Source: JAZDOK01 sp043798715 | Lineage (GTDB): Bacteria > Vulcanimicrobiota > JAZDOK01 | Direction of reading: 5' to 3' | Assembly: GCA_043798715.1 (NCBI GenBank) | Contig: JAZDOK010000079.1 | Span: 1-59,176 of the forward strand | Length of the DNA stretch: 59,176 bases | In this document: in pieces, positions 42,307-49,972 of the stretch | Layout of the letters: each line of letters starts with the position of its first letter | How positions within the stretch are numbered: the stretch's first letter is position 1 | Notes under the pieces: generated by a model | Database searches by the model: none | The model's input: the letters and a program-made list of their open reading frames with translations, nothing else | What the model was told of the DNA's origin: nothing | Translations under genes and position numbers: made by a program

Positions 42307-43737
42307 ATGACAAATCAGAAGCACATTCATCTCACGGCCATCTGCGGCACCGGGATGGGCTCTTTCGCCGGGATGCTCAAGGAGCGCGGCTACCGCGTCA
42401 CCGGCTCCGATCAGGACGTGTATCCACCCATGAGCACCCAACTGGCCTCCCTGGGCATCGAGATTAAAAAAGGCTATTCCCCCGCCAATCTTGATGACCG
42501 GCCGGACCTGGTCGTCATTGGAAACGCCATCAGAGCCGACAACCCGGAAGCCCGGGCCGCCTCCGAGCGAAACATCCGCTGCCTTTCCTTCCCGGCCGCC
42601 TTGAGAGAACTCTTCCTCGAAGACCGCCACTCGATCGTGGTCGCCGGCACTCACGGAAAGACCACGACGGCCTCCATCCTGGCCTGGGTACTGGAAAAAG
42701 CGGGCCTTTCGCCCGGGTTTCTCATCGGGGGTATCCTGAAAAATTTCGGGACGGGCTGCCAGGTCGGACAGGGACAATACTTCGTGGTTGAGGGAGACGA
42801 GTACGACACCGCCTTTTTTGACAAGGGTCCCAAATTTCTCCATTACCAGCCGAAGACCGCGATCCTGACCAGCGTCGAATTTGATCACGGCGACATTTAC
42901 CGGGACCTGGAACACGTCAAATCGGCTTTCAAAAAGTTCCTGGAAATCATCCCTCCCGGGGGGCTGGCGGTCGCCTGCGCGGATTATCCTCATCTCCTGG
43001 AACTTCTCCCGCATGCGAAGTGTCCCGTTGAGACCTACGGTTTCGCCCGGGGCGCGCTTTGGAGCGCGCGGGACATTCGCTTTTCCGGCCGTGGCGCCTC
43101 ATTCAAAGTTTTAAGGGGCGGGGGCGTTTACGGGTCTTTTGAGACCCCGCTCTCCGGAAGACAAAATATCCAGAATACCCTCGCAGTCATCGCCGTCGCC
43201 CACCGCCTGAGCCTGAGCACGGAATCTCTTCAGGCTGCCCTTGCAAGCTTTCAGGGAATAAAGCGCCGGCAGGAGATCTTCGCGGAGGTGAACGGAATTA
43301 TACTTATTGACGACTTCGCCCATCATCCCACCAAGGTGCGCGAAACCGTATTCGCCATCCGCAGGCGCTTCCCAAGAAGGAGGCTCTGGGCAGTCTTTGA
43401 GCCCAGAACAAACACCAGCCGGAGAAACTTTTTCCAGAAAGAATACCTGACGTCCTTTGAGGGCGCCGACCGGGTCATCCTCGCGGGAGTCTTTCATCCC
43501 GACCAGATAGAAAAAGAAATGCGCCTGGATCCGGAACTTCTGGCCAGGGGACTCACCCGCCCGGGACGGGATGCCATCTTCATCCCCGGAACGGATGATA
43601 TCGTTTCCTTCCTGTCCGCCGAGGCCCGTCCGAAAGATGTAGTCCTCATAATGTCCAACGGCGGCTTTGACGGCATTTATGAAAAACTCCCACAGGCCCT
43701 GATGGAGCGCCCGGGAGCTCGGAAGAAAGGAGAATGA
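42307..43737 (+). CDS. mpl: UDP-N-acetylmuramate:L-Ala-gamma-D-Glu-meso-DAP ligase Mpl
   Basis: The 476-residue Mur ligase has the nucleotide fold start HIHLTAICGTGMGSFAGML, P-loop AGTHGKTTTASI, YFVVEGDEYDTAFFDKGPKF, and LIDDFAHHPTKVRET in domain 3. The DEYDTAFFDKGPKF segment separates Mpl from MurC. It re-uses the muropeptide tripeptide released by cell-wall turnover, implying meso-DAP peptidoglycan. Its stop codon overlaps the next start by 4 nt (ATGA). Confidence 0.93.
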   Translation: MTNQKHIHLTAICGTGMGSFAGMLKERGYRVTGSDQDVYPPMSTQLASLGIEIKKGYSPANLDDRPDLVVIGNAIRADNPEARAASERNIRCLSFPAALRELFLEDRHSIVVAGTHGKTTTASILAWVLEKAGLSPGFLIGGILKNFGTGCQVGQGQYFVVEGDEYDTAFFDKGPKFLHYQPKTAILTSVEFDHGDIYRDLEHVKSAFKKFLEIIPPGGLAVACADYPHLLELLPHAKCPVETYGFARGALWSARDIRFSGRGASFKVLRGGGVYGSFETPLSGRQNIQNTLAVIAVAHRLSLSTESLQAALASFQGIKRRQEIFAEVNGIILIDDFAHHPTKVRETVFAIRRRFPRRRLWAVFEPRTNTSRRNFFQKEYLTSFEGADRVILAGVFHPDQIEKEMRLDPELLARGLTRPGRDAIFIPGTDDIVSFLSAEARPKDVVLIMSNGGFDGIYEKLPQALMERPGARKKGE

Positions 43738-44588
43738 AGATGGCCTACTATACGCCGGCGACCCTGAAAGAGGCCCTCTTGATACTCGGCAAGGAAGCTC
43801 CGAACATCAAGGTGCTGGCCGGGGGGACGGATCTGGTGGTGGCCCTGAGAGAAAACCGGATCTCCGCTCCGTCAATTCTCGATATCTCCGGAATCCGCGA
43901 ACTAAACTTTGTCACGGAGGAGGAGAGTCGCATTCGGATAGGCCCGCTGGTGACGCACGCCGAGGTCGAGAACCGGCCTCTTTTTCTCCGCTTTGCGCCA
44001 GTCTTAGCCCAGGCCTGCGCCACGGTCGGCTCGCAGCAAATCCGCAACAGAGGCACCCTGGGCGGCAACATCGCCAACGCCTCTCCGGCGGGAGACTCCA
44101 TTCCCGCCTTAATCGCGATGGCCGCCGAGATCAAAATCGAGAAAGTCGACTCCCAGAGAAAAGTTCCTCTTGAGGACTTTTTCCTGGGACCCGGAAAGAG
44201 CATCCTTAAGCCCGGGGAGATGGTCACCTCCATCGCCTTTTCCAAGATGAGTGAATATGAGTGGGGCTTTTTTCTCAAGCTTGGGCAGAGAAAAGCCCTG
44301 TCTATTTCCAAGGTGTCATTGGCGGCCAGGTTGACCATAAAAAAAGGAAGGCTCTCCGATGTCCGCATCGCCCTTGGATCGGTGGCCCCCAGGGTAATCC
44401 GGGCTCGAAGGGCGGAAAGCATCCTGGAGGGGAGCCGTCTCTCCCCCGAAACAATCAAGAAGGCTGCCGACGCCATTCTGGACGATGCCAGTCCCATGGA
44501 CGACATCCGCTCCAGCGCCCTCTATCGAAGGAAAATGGTCGGACGTCTTCTCTTTAAAGGATTATCGGAACTGCTCCAGGCAAAATGA
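43734..44588 (+). CDS. Orphan xanthine dehydrogenase-type FAD-binding subunit
   Basis: The 284-residue protein has the FAD-domain pattern of the CoxM/XdhB family: VLAGGTDLVVALRENR and GSQQIRNRGTLGGNIANASPAGDS. The conserved C-terminal CO-dehydrogenase flavoprotein domain includes RVIRARRAE. In complete enzymes it shuttles electrons between the [2Fe-2S] and molybdopterin subunits. Neither of those partner genes is adjacent; its neighbours are mpl and a convergent protease. It either works with partners elsewhere or is a stray subunit. The purine link to ade (about 6 kb upstream) is circumstantial. Confidence 0.88.
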   Translation: MKMAYYTPATLKEALLILGKEAPNIKVLAGGTDLVVALRENRISAPSILDISGIRELNFVTEEESRIRIGPLVTHAEVENRPLFLRFAPVLAQACATVGSQQIRNRGTLGGNIANASPAGDSIPALIAMAAEIKIEKVDSQRKVPLEDFFLGPGKSILKPGEMVTSIAFSKMSEYEWGFFLKLGQRKALSISKVSLAARLTIKKGRLSDVRIALGSVAPRVIRARRAESILEGSRLSPETIKKAADAILDDASPMDDIRSSALYRRKMVGRLLFKGLSELLQAK

Positions 44589-44631
44589 AGGCCGGTTGAA
44601 TCTAACCCGCTCCCCGTCGGCAGATGGAATC

Positions 44632-45759
44632 CTACCGTGGTTTCCCTGATGGAAAGAAACCCTCGCATATTGAGATGGGAGAAAGGGTTTTTGCAGACGG
44701 GAACAGGGCTTTATAGGCCGCCTGGTAATGATCGTTCCTCCAGTAGGCCTGATCATATATCAAGGGGAGATTTGCGGGATTAAACCCGAGGTCGGCAATG
44801 ATTGGATCCTCCGGAATACCTGCAGTGGAGCCGGATAATCTTCTGTATGCTTCAGTAAAGGGAGCCATCGTCTCGATATCGGGAAGAATTCCGACCCCTT
44901 CCCGGTCCGCCCCGTCGGCGTGCAGAATCCGGGAGACGGTGATTTCATAGCCGTCGGCAGTCGCCAGCCTGTTGAAGAGAACCATCCGCGATTTCCCGAA
45001 AGTGACCGACCCGACCTGGCTGGCCTCCCCAAAGAACTTTAGGGCCGCCAGGAATATCTCAGAGGCGGATCCCGTCAGGGCCGAAGTCAGGATCATCATG
45101 TTGGAGGCGTTGAAATACTGCTCGTGACCGTTCTGATTTCCAGATTCCCCGAGTAGGAAAACGGAATTGGTGCCTTCAATGGAGCCGCTGCTGGTGGTGC
45201 TGTATATGGCAAAAGGTGAAGTCACGGTGAAAAAATCCACCAGCTTGTTGCATTCACCGGGGTATCCGCCGCCGTTCGCGCGCAAATCCAGGATGAGAGA
45301 GGTGGCCCCGGCGTTCACCAGGGCCTTGACCACCAGAGCCACCCGATCGGCGGTGCCCTCCACAAAGCGATCAAATGAAATGTAGCCGACACTTCCGAAG
45401 AGATGTGAGAACATGACTTCATCGGTAGTCAGGGTGGTCTCGACCTGGTCCAGGTCCTCCTTGTTGTAATAGCGCGTATAGATATCCTTTGAGAAGATGT
45501 GATAGGAGTTGACATACTCCTTGATGTTGGAATAGCCGCTGGAAGAAATCAGGTACGCCGACTCAAAGTAGTAGGCGCGAAAGGCAGACTCGACATCGTC
45601 CAGCGTTGATGGGGTGGAGATGGTGATAGACCCGGGAGTATATCGTTCGTTCCCGCCGCTCCCGCTGCTCCCGCTGCTCCCACCGCACCCGCACGAAAAA
45701 ACAAGAAGGAAGACTAATAGAAGCAGGATTATATAACTTCCTTCCAGCCTCAAGGACAC
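44632..45759 (-). CDS. S41 family peptidase-like lipoprotein
   Basis: The 375-residue protein has a lipoprotein signal (SYIILLLLVFLLVFSCGCGG), a Gly/Ser-rich linker (GGSSGSSGSGG), and an S41-type catalytic core. The core has LILDLRANGGGYPGE, the candidate catalytic Ser in LTSALTGSASEIFLAAL and a Lys in SVTFGKSRMVLF. No PDZ domain is evident. It is probably an envelope protease. I place the start at the GTG at 45759; extending it upstream would read through the serC-type terminator at 45831-45849, which cannot be coding. It converges on the FAD subunit gene. Confidence 0.8.
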   Translation of the reverse strand: MSLRLEGSYIILLLLVFLLVFSCGCGGSSGSSGSGGNERYTPGSITISTPSTLDDVESAFRAYYFESAYLISSSGYSNIKEYVNSYHIFSKDIYTRYYNKEDLDQVETTLTTDEVMFSHLFGSVGYISFDRFVEGTADRVALVVKALVNAGATSLILDLRANGGGYPGECNKLVDFFTVTSPFAIYSTTSSGSIEGTNSVFLLGESGNQNGHEQYFNASNMMILTSALTGSASEIFLAALKFFGEASQVGSVTFGKSRMVLFNRLATADGYEITVSRILHADGADREGVGILPDIETMAPFTEAYRRLSGSTAGIPEDPIIADLGFNPANLPLIYDQAYWRNDHYQAAYKALFPSAKTLSPISICEGFFPSGKPR

Positions 45760-45830
45760 CTGATTAAGCGGAAACTCTCGCCTTTTCACGCTTTTTATTA
45801 TAGCAGATACACCTGCAAAAAGCAAAAAAA

Positions 45831-45849
45831 GGGCCGCCTCCGGCGGCCC
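45831..45849 (-). terminator. Terminator of the partial serC copy
   Basis: Minus strand: an 8-bp stem GGGCCGCC/GGCGGCCC with a 3-base loop is followed by seven T. It is the duplicate of the serC terminator at 47837-47853. Confidence 0.8.
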
Positions 45850-45876
45850 ATAATATTTCCTCACACAATTTAACTC

Positions 45877-45989
45877 TTATACTCCGGCGACTGCCTCTTT
45901 CCCGGCGAAGACTTTCATGAAGGAGACCAGCTTTTCGACTCCTTCGTACGGGAAGGCGTTGTAGATGGAGGCCCTGATCCCGCCCACCG
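45877..45989 (-). pseudogene. 3' fragment of serC
   Basis: This minus-strand fragment encodes the last 36 or so residues of SerC (GGIRASIYNAFPYEGVEKL through KEAVAGV and TAA), nearly identical to the intact gene 2 kb downstream. It has no start and is not expressed as an enzyme. It marks the left boundary of the inserted or duplicated segment. Confidence 0.9.
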
Positions 45990-46286
45990 CCACCTCCTGG
46001 CTTAATTATGTATGCTGTCCCCGGAACTCGCGAAGGCCCGGTCGATGCGAGCCACGCGCAAGAAAAACGCCGACCGAAAAATTACCAACTATTGAACCAA
46101 GGGGAAAATACCGGAAAATCTTCCACAGGAATAGATATAGAAAGGCTTAAGTTAGCGCCATTCGGCTCTGTCCCCTTTTCCCCAAAGACGCGACCCCGTT
46201 GTCCATTATCAGGCTTGTTCAAACCTGTCAAATCCGCAATGTCTGCCCCCTTTGCTCTCCCGCGACCCCGTTACCCCCCTTGATGG
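45990..46286. other. Non-coding remnant between serC fragment and AT-rich genes
   Basis: The sequence begins GGCTTAATTATGTATGCTGT and holds several C-rich runs (CGACCCCGTT occurs twice). Short frames exist but have no ribosome-binding site or recognisable protein. The edge sequence resembles ends of small transposon-derived elements, so this is probably the eroded part of one; the evidence is weak. Confidence 0.4.
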
Positions 46287-46556
46287 TCAAATAGTTATAT
46301 TTCTCTTGATTATTGTATATAAGGCTCTCAACATTTTAAGGGCATAAATAACATTATAAAGTAAAATGACACCAAGGGCTTCAACTCCTGCCTCCTCAAA
46401 ATTTTTGTATAATAGGTTTAAACAAACAAGAAAAATAAAAACAGAGAGACAAATCTTGAGCAGTAAAAATATTTTTGTGGCCGTGCGTTCATTATTTAAA
46501 GTTTGGTGTTTGCTTAATTTCTCTATAAGTTTCTTTTCATCTTCTCTCAATTCCAT
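46287..46556 (-). CDS. Small two-helix membrane protein, unknown, AT-rich
   Basis: The 89-residue protein starts MELREDEKKLIEKLSKHQ (charged, helical). Two hydrophobic segments follow (about 30-50 and 60-78), and the tail is basic. GAGGTG lies 7 nt before the ATG at 46556. Base composition is clearly more AT-rich than in neighbours, as expected for acquired DNA in this mobile segment. No family recognised. Confidence 0.55.
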   Translation of the reverse strand: MELREDEKKLIEKLSKHQTLNNERTATKIFLLLKICLSVFIFLVCLNLLYKNFEEAGVEALGVILLYNVIYALKMLRALYTIIKRNITI

Positions 46557-46621
46557 ATTAAGCACCTCACGTTCTAAATATCTGGTTCTGGGCAAAGATA
46601 TTATATATTCTGTATATTTTA

Positions 46622-46831
46622 CTATTTACACCGACTCTCAATTTCATTAAGAATTCTCTCTAATTCGTCATTACGCCGGTCAAAAAGGCGATGTCGTACA
46701 TCCTGTAAAAACATCCTAAGAGTATCGAGATTCCCGCTTGTTACTATAGCCACACCCCCTATAATTAAAGTGACTGTTGTTACGGTAATGCCGCCTCCAC
46801 CCAATATTATAACGCCCCCAGTTCCTACCAT
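46622..46831 (-). CDS. Small glycine-rich hydrophobic protein, possibly truncated by the transposon
   Basis: The 69-residue frame begins MVGTGGVIILGGGGITVT, a glycine-rich membrane-like stretch, and ends in a charged helix (RRNDELERILNEIESRCK). There is no ribosome-binding site before the ATG, because the transposon inverted repeat starts 10 bp upstream. Reading further upstream only translates that repeat (MQKTRPDP). The original 5' end may have been displaced by the insertion. Confidence 0.4.
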   Translation of the reverse strand: MVGTGGVIILGGGGITVTTVTLIIGGVAIVTSGNLDTLRMFLQDVRHRLFDRRNDELERILNEIESRCK

Positions 46832-46840
46832 AGAAGAGTT

Positions 46841-47778
46841 GGGGTCAGGTCTTGTTTTTTGCATTATTATTCTTTTTATTCCGTCCCTTCTTTCCAGATG
46901 ATACTCTGAGCACAATCCGACTTACGCAAGAATAATGCAAGCCAACCTGCTCCCCAATCTCCTTCAACGTGTAACCATATCTAACATGAGCTAGATGAAT
47001 GCCTTCATCCCGGCTTCGTCCTCTAAAAATATCCCGTATCGGTGGCCTCGTCGAATACTTTTCCGAACGGGAGATCTCCGACAAATCCCCCTTCTCATTC
47101 AGCAGATTCTCCAATCCTTCCGCAAACGTCTCTCCGCCAATAAACACCTGCCCCCGGGCACGCCGCAAAAGAGGTTCCTCCCCATCATCTGCCTTCACAA
47201 ACTCAATAAAAGCCGTCTGCGCTCTCTTCCTCTGCCTGCCAAAACATGACAAAATCCAATCAGTAGTTAAAAACTCCGATGCGGGGCTCAAACCTGCAGT
47301 CCCACGAAAACTGCTCCACTTCCAATCCTCAGGGGAAGACACAAAACCAGCCCTCACAGGGTTCAAAACAACATAACGGCATACTTCCAGAAGATAGCTC
47401 TCCCTCTCAACTAAGAGAGCCTTGAACCTGCCTTGAAACAGATGGCCGACACTCTCATGACGGATATTGAAATTCTGCGTGTAGACTCCGTTAAGTTGGC
47501 GCATCCCGCGGGAAAGATTTCCAACAAGCGTTTCCACGACAAGATGATAATGGTTGTCCATCAGGCAATAGGCATGGCAGAGCCAGCGGTATTTTTCAAC
47601 GACGGACGCAAGAATCTCTAGAAATTTCAACTGGTCTTGCGCATCGCGGTAAATGAGCTGCTTTGCGTTGCCCCGGCTGGTGACATGATAAATAGCTCCG
47701 GGGTATTGAATCCTTAGTGGCCTTGTCATAACAGAGTCATGATATCACAGTTATATGCAAAAAACAAGACCTGACCCC
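46841..47778 (-). mobile_element. REP-associated tyrosine transposase element with 23-bp inverted repeats
   Basis: A perfect 23-bp inverted repeat (46841-46863 and 47756-47778, starting GGGGTCAGGTCTTG) encloses one transposase gene. The right side is followed by further CTAGACCCC/CTGACCCC copies. The transposase stop codon TGA lies inside the left repeat. The whole element lies within the 1.8-kb segment bounded by the serC-tail duplication. Confidence 0.85.
46845..47729 (-). CDS. REP-associated tyrosine (Y1, HUH) transposase
   Basis: The 294-residue protein has the RAYT pattern. The N-terminus is RPLRIQYPGAIYHVTSRGN, the HUH motif is in LMDNHYHLVVET, RFKALLVERESYLLEVCRYV carries the candidate catalytic tyrosine, and VLNPVRAG follows. 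A C-terminal helix-turn-helix (YTLKEIGEQVGLHYSCVSRI) and a Lys/Asn-rich tail complete it. These single-strand transposases mobilise short palindromic repeats. The gene appears intact. Confidence 0.92.
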   Translation of the reverse strand: MTRPLRIQYPGAIYHVTSRGNAKQLIYRDAQDQLKFLEILASVVEKYRWLCHAYCLMDNHYHLVVETLVGNLSRGMRQLNGVYTQNFNIRHESVGHLFQGRFKALLVERESYLLEVCRYVVLNPVRAGFVSSPEDWKWSSFRGTAGLSPASEFLTTDWILSCFGRQRKRAQTAFIEFVKADDGEEPLLRRARGQVFIGGETFAEGLENLLNEKGDLSEISRSEKYSTRPPIRDIFRGRSRDEGIHLAHVRYGYTLKEIGEQVGLHYSCVSRIVLRVSSGKKGRNKKNNNAKNKT

Positions 47779-47803
47779 TAGACCCCCTGACCCCTAGACC
47801 CCT

Positions 47804-47994
47804 TATAACAGATGCGCCTGCAAAAAGCAAAAAAAAGGCCGCCTTAGGCGGCCCATAAGACTTCCTCATCTAATCCTATTCTTATACTCCGGCGACGGCC
47901 TCTTTCCCGGCGAAGACTTTCATGAAGGAGACCAGCTTTTCGACTCCTTCGTAAGGGAAGGCATTGTAGATGGAGGCCCTGATCCCGCCCACCG
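47804..47994. repeat. Right copy of the serC-tail direct repeat
   Basis: This is the partner of 45797-45989: the end of the intact serC gene with its terminator. Similarity stops sharply at the sequence CGCCCACCG in both copies. Confidence 0.85.
47837..47853 (-). terminator. Terminator of the serC operon
   Basis: Minus strand: GGCCGCC/GGCGGCC with a 3-base loop, then eight T. It sits 29 bp after the serC stop. Confidence 0.88.
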
Positions 47995-48970
47995 AGCGGT
48001 GTCCCTTGAGTCCGACCATGTCCTGGGCCTTGGCCTCCGCTACGAACTTCTCCTCGAGTTCTTCCGAGGGGAGCCTGAAGACGACGTTCATCCAGGAGCG
48101 ATCCTCCCCGGCTACCGGGGCTTTATAGAAATTGCCTAGTTCATCGAGACACTGGTACAGGAGGTCCGCCTTCTTCCGGTTCTCCTGCTCGACAGCCATA
48201 AGGCCGCCTTTCTCCTTGATCCACTTGGCGACAAGTCCCACCACGTAGACCGGGAAAACCGGCGGGGTATTGTGGAGGGAAACTTTTTCGGCATGGGTCT
48301 TATAGCTCAACATGACGGGGATATTTTCCGGGACCCGCTCCAGCATGGATTTCCTGAGAACGATCACGGTGACCCCCGCCGGTCCCAGGTTCTTCTGGGC
48401 CCCGGCGTAGATGAGGGAGTACCTGGAAAAATCCTTCCGCATGCTGAGAATATCGGATGACATGTCCGCGATCAGAGGCACTTTTACTTCCGGATCAAAG
48501 TGAAACTGCGTGCCTTCGATGGTATTGTTGGTGGTGATATGGGCGTAAGAGGCGCCGTCATTGAAGACGATTTTTTTGGGGATATAAGTGAAGGCCTTGT
48601 CTTCTGAAGAGGCGACGACGTTGACCTTTCCCAGAATCCTGGCATCCTTTATGGCCCCCTTGGACCAGGTGCCGGTGTGGACGTAATCCGCCGCCTGCCC
48701 CGGCGGCAGGAAATTAATCGGCACCATGGCAAACTGCAGAGAGGCCCCACCGCCAAGGAAGAGCGCCTGATAATCGTCTCCCAGGCCCATAAGTTCCTTA
48801 AGGTCGCTCTCCGCCTCCTGGATGATCTTCTCAAAGGGCTTGGAGCGGTGGCTCATTTCCAGCAGGGACATCCCCTGGTTCCCATATTCCAGAACCGCCT
48901 TGGAAGCTTCCTCCAGCACCGGCACGGGAAGAACGGCCGGACCCGCATTGAAATTATAAACTCGCTTCAT
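47882..48970 (-). CDS. serC: Phosphoserine aminotransferase
   Basis: The 362-residue class V aminotransferase has the SerC start YNFNAGPAVLPVPVLEEA, the substrate segment LGGGASLQFAMVP, the PLP lysine in GAQKNLGPAGVTV, and the C-terminal KGHRSVGGIRASIYNA. It makes 3-phosphoserine from 3-phosphohydroxypyruvate and glutamate. It follows serA by 15 bp and ends the DUF1015-serA-serC transcript. Confidence 0.95.
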   Translation of the reverse strand: MKRVYNFNAGPAVLPVPVLEEASKAVLEYGNQGMSLLEMSHRSKPFEKIIQEAESDLKELMGLGDDYQALFLGGGASLQFAMVPINFLPPGQAADYVHTGTWSKGAIKDARILGKVNVVASSEDKAFTYIPKKIVFNDGASYAHITTNNTIEGTQFHFDPEVKVPLIADMSSDILSMRKDFSRYSLIYAGAQKNLGPAGVTVIVLRKSMLERVPENIPVMLSYKTHAEKVSLHNTPPVFPVYVVGLVAKWIKEKGGLMAVEQENRKKADLLYQCLDELGNFYKAPVAGEDRSWMNVVFRLPSEELEEKFVAEAKAQDMVGLKGHRSVGGIRASIYNAFPYEGVEKLVSFMKVFAGKEAVAGV

Positions 48971-48985
48971 TTTTTTATTACCTCC

Positions 48986-49918
48986 TTACGCTTTCTGCAG
49001 AGCTTTCAGGTTTTCCGCCACCAGGCGGGCGATCTCAATTCCCGCCCGGGTCTGCCCCTCGGCGGTCGCCGCCCCTATGTGCGGCGTCGCTATGAAGTTG
49101 TCCAGCTCAAGAAGCGGGTTTTCCGGAGCGCAGGGCTCCGTCTCGAAGACGTCAAAGGCCGCCGCCCGGATCCGGCCCTCCTTGAGAGCCTCGTAGAGCG
49201 CCTTCTCGTCAACAACGCCGCCCCTGGCGCAATCCACCAGGATGCAATTTTTCTTCATCATCTCAAACCGGGCCTTCCCGATCATATGCTTGCTCTCTGG
49301 CGTCAGAGGCAGGTGAAGAGAGATGTAGTCCGCCGTCCGGAAGAGCTCATCCATCGGCACCATCCTGATATGAGCGGCACGGGCGGCTTCCAGATCGCAC
49401 TTGCCCTCAAGATCGCTTCCAATTACATTCATCCCGAGGGCATGGGCCCGTACGGCCAACTCCCTTCCTATGCGCCCGCAGCCGATGATCCCCAGCGTCT
49501 TTCCGAAGAGCTCCGTCCCCTCAAAGCGTTTTTTCTCCCACTTTCCCGCCTTGAGGGTCATAGTGCCCTGTGCGATGAAGCGCGAGGCCGCCATCATGTG
49601 GCCCAGAGCCAGCTCGGCCACCGATATGGAAGTGGCGCCCGGAGTATTCACCACTATAATTCCGCGTTCTTTGGCGGCAGAGGAATCCACGTTGTCCAGG
49701 CCCACCCCGGCCCGTCCGATTATTTTCAGATGGCTGCCGGATTCGATGATCTCCCGGGTCACCTTGGTCGCCGAGCGCACGATTATGGCATCAAAATCCT
49801 TTATTACTTCCTTGAGTTCCTCCGGCTTCAAGCCTGTCTTGACGAGGACCTCAAGCCCTTCCTCCTGAAGCAGCTTTATCCCGTCCTGAGCGATGGAGTC
49901 ACTGACCAGAACTTTCAT
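48986..49918 (-). CDS. serA: Short-form D-3-phosphoglycerate dehydrogenase
   Basis: The 310-residue D-isomer-specific 2-hydroxyacid dehydrogenase has the NAD motif LGIIGCGRIGRELA, the catalytic Arg in CARGGVVDE and the His in TPHIGAAT. It has only the substrate and nucleotide domains and lacks the ACT and intervening domains of longer SerA proteins, so serine feedback through ACT is not expected. Position next to serC supports the first step of serine synthesis. Confidence 0.92.
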   Translation of the reverse strand: MKVLVSDSIAQDGIKLLQEEGLEVLVKTGLKPEELKEVIKDFDAIIVRSATKVTREIIESGSHLKIIGRAGVGLDNVDSSAAKERGIIVVNTPGATSISVAELALGHMMAASRFIAQGTMTLKAGKWEKKRFEGTELFGKTLGIIGCGRIGRELAVRAHALGMNVIGSDLEGKCDLEAARAAHIRMVPMDELFRTADYISLHLPLTPESKHMIGKARFEMMKKNCILVDCARGGVVDEKALYEALKEGRIRAAAFDVFETEPCAPENPLLELDNFIATPHIGAATAEGQTRAGIEIARLVAENLKALQKA

Positions 49919-49972
49919 TACATTCCCTCCTTCTTTTCGTTGTGAGCTGTCAGCCTTTAACTGCCAGCTTCA

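Larger units (their letters stand above)
45797..45989. repeat. Left copy of a ~193-bp direct repeat (serC 3' end and terminator)
   Basis: This stretch copies 47804-47994 with scattered substitutions. It includes the last 36 codons of serC, the intergenic bases and the hairpin terminator. The two copies bracket a segment of about 1.8 kb that carries a transposase and two AT-rich genes. Confidence 0.85.

Noticed and set aside
45760..45864. N-terminal extension of the S41 lipoprotein gene
   Set aside because: It translates a strong hairpin terminator (45831-45849) and would place a spurious region before the lipoprotein signal.
46008..46283. 91-codon plus-strand frame next to the serC fragment
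   Set aside because: No ribosome-binding site, no recognisable protein and low-complexity content; treated as remnant DNA.
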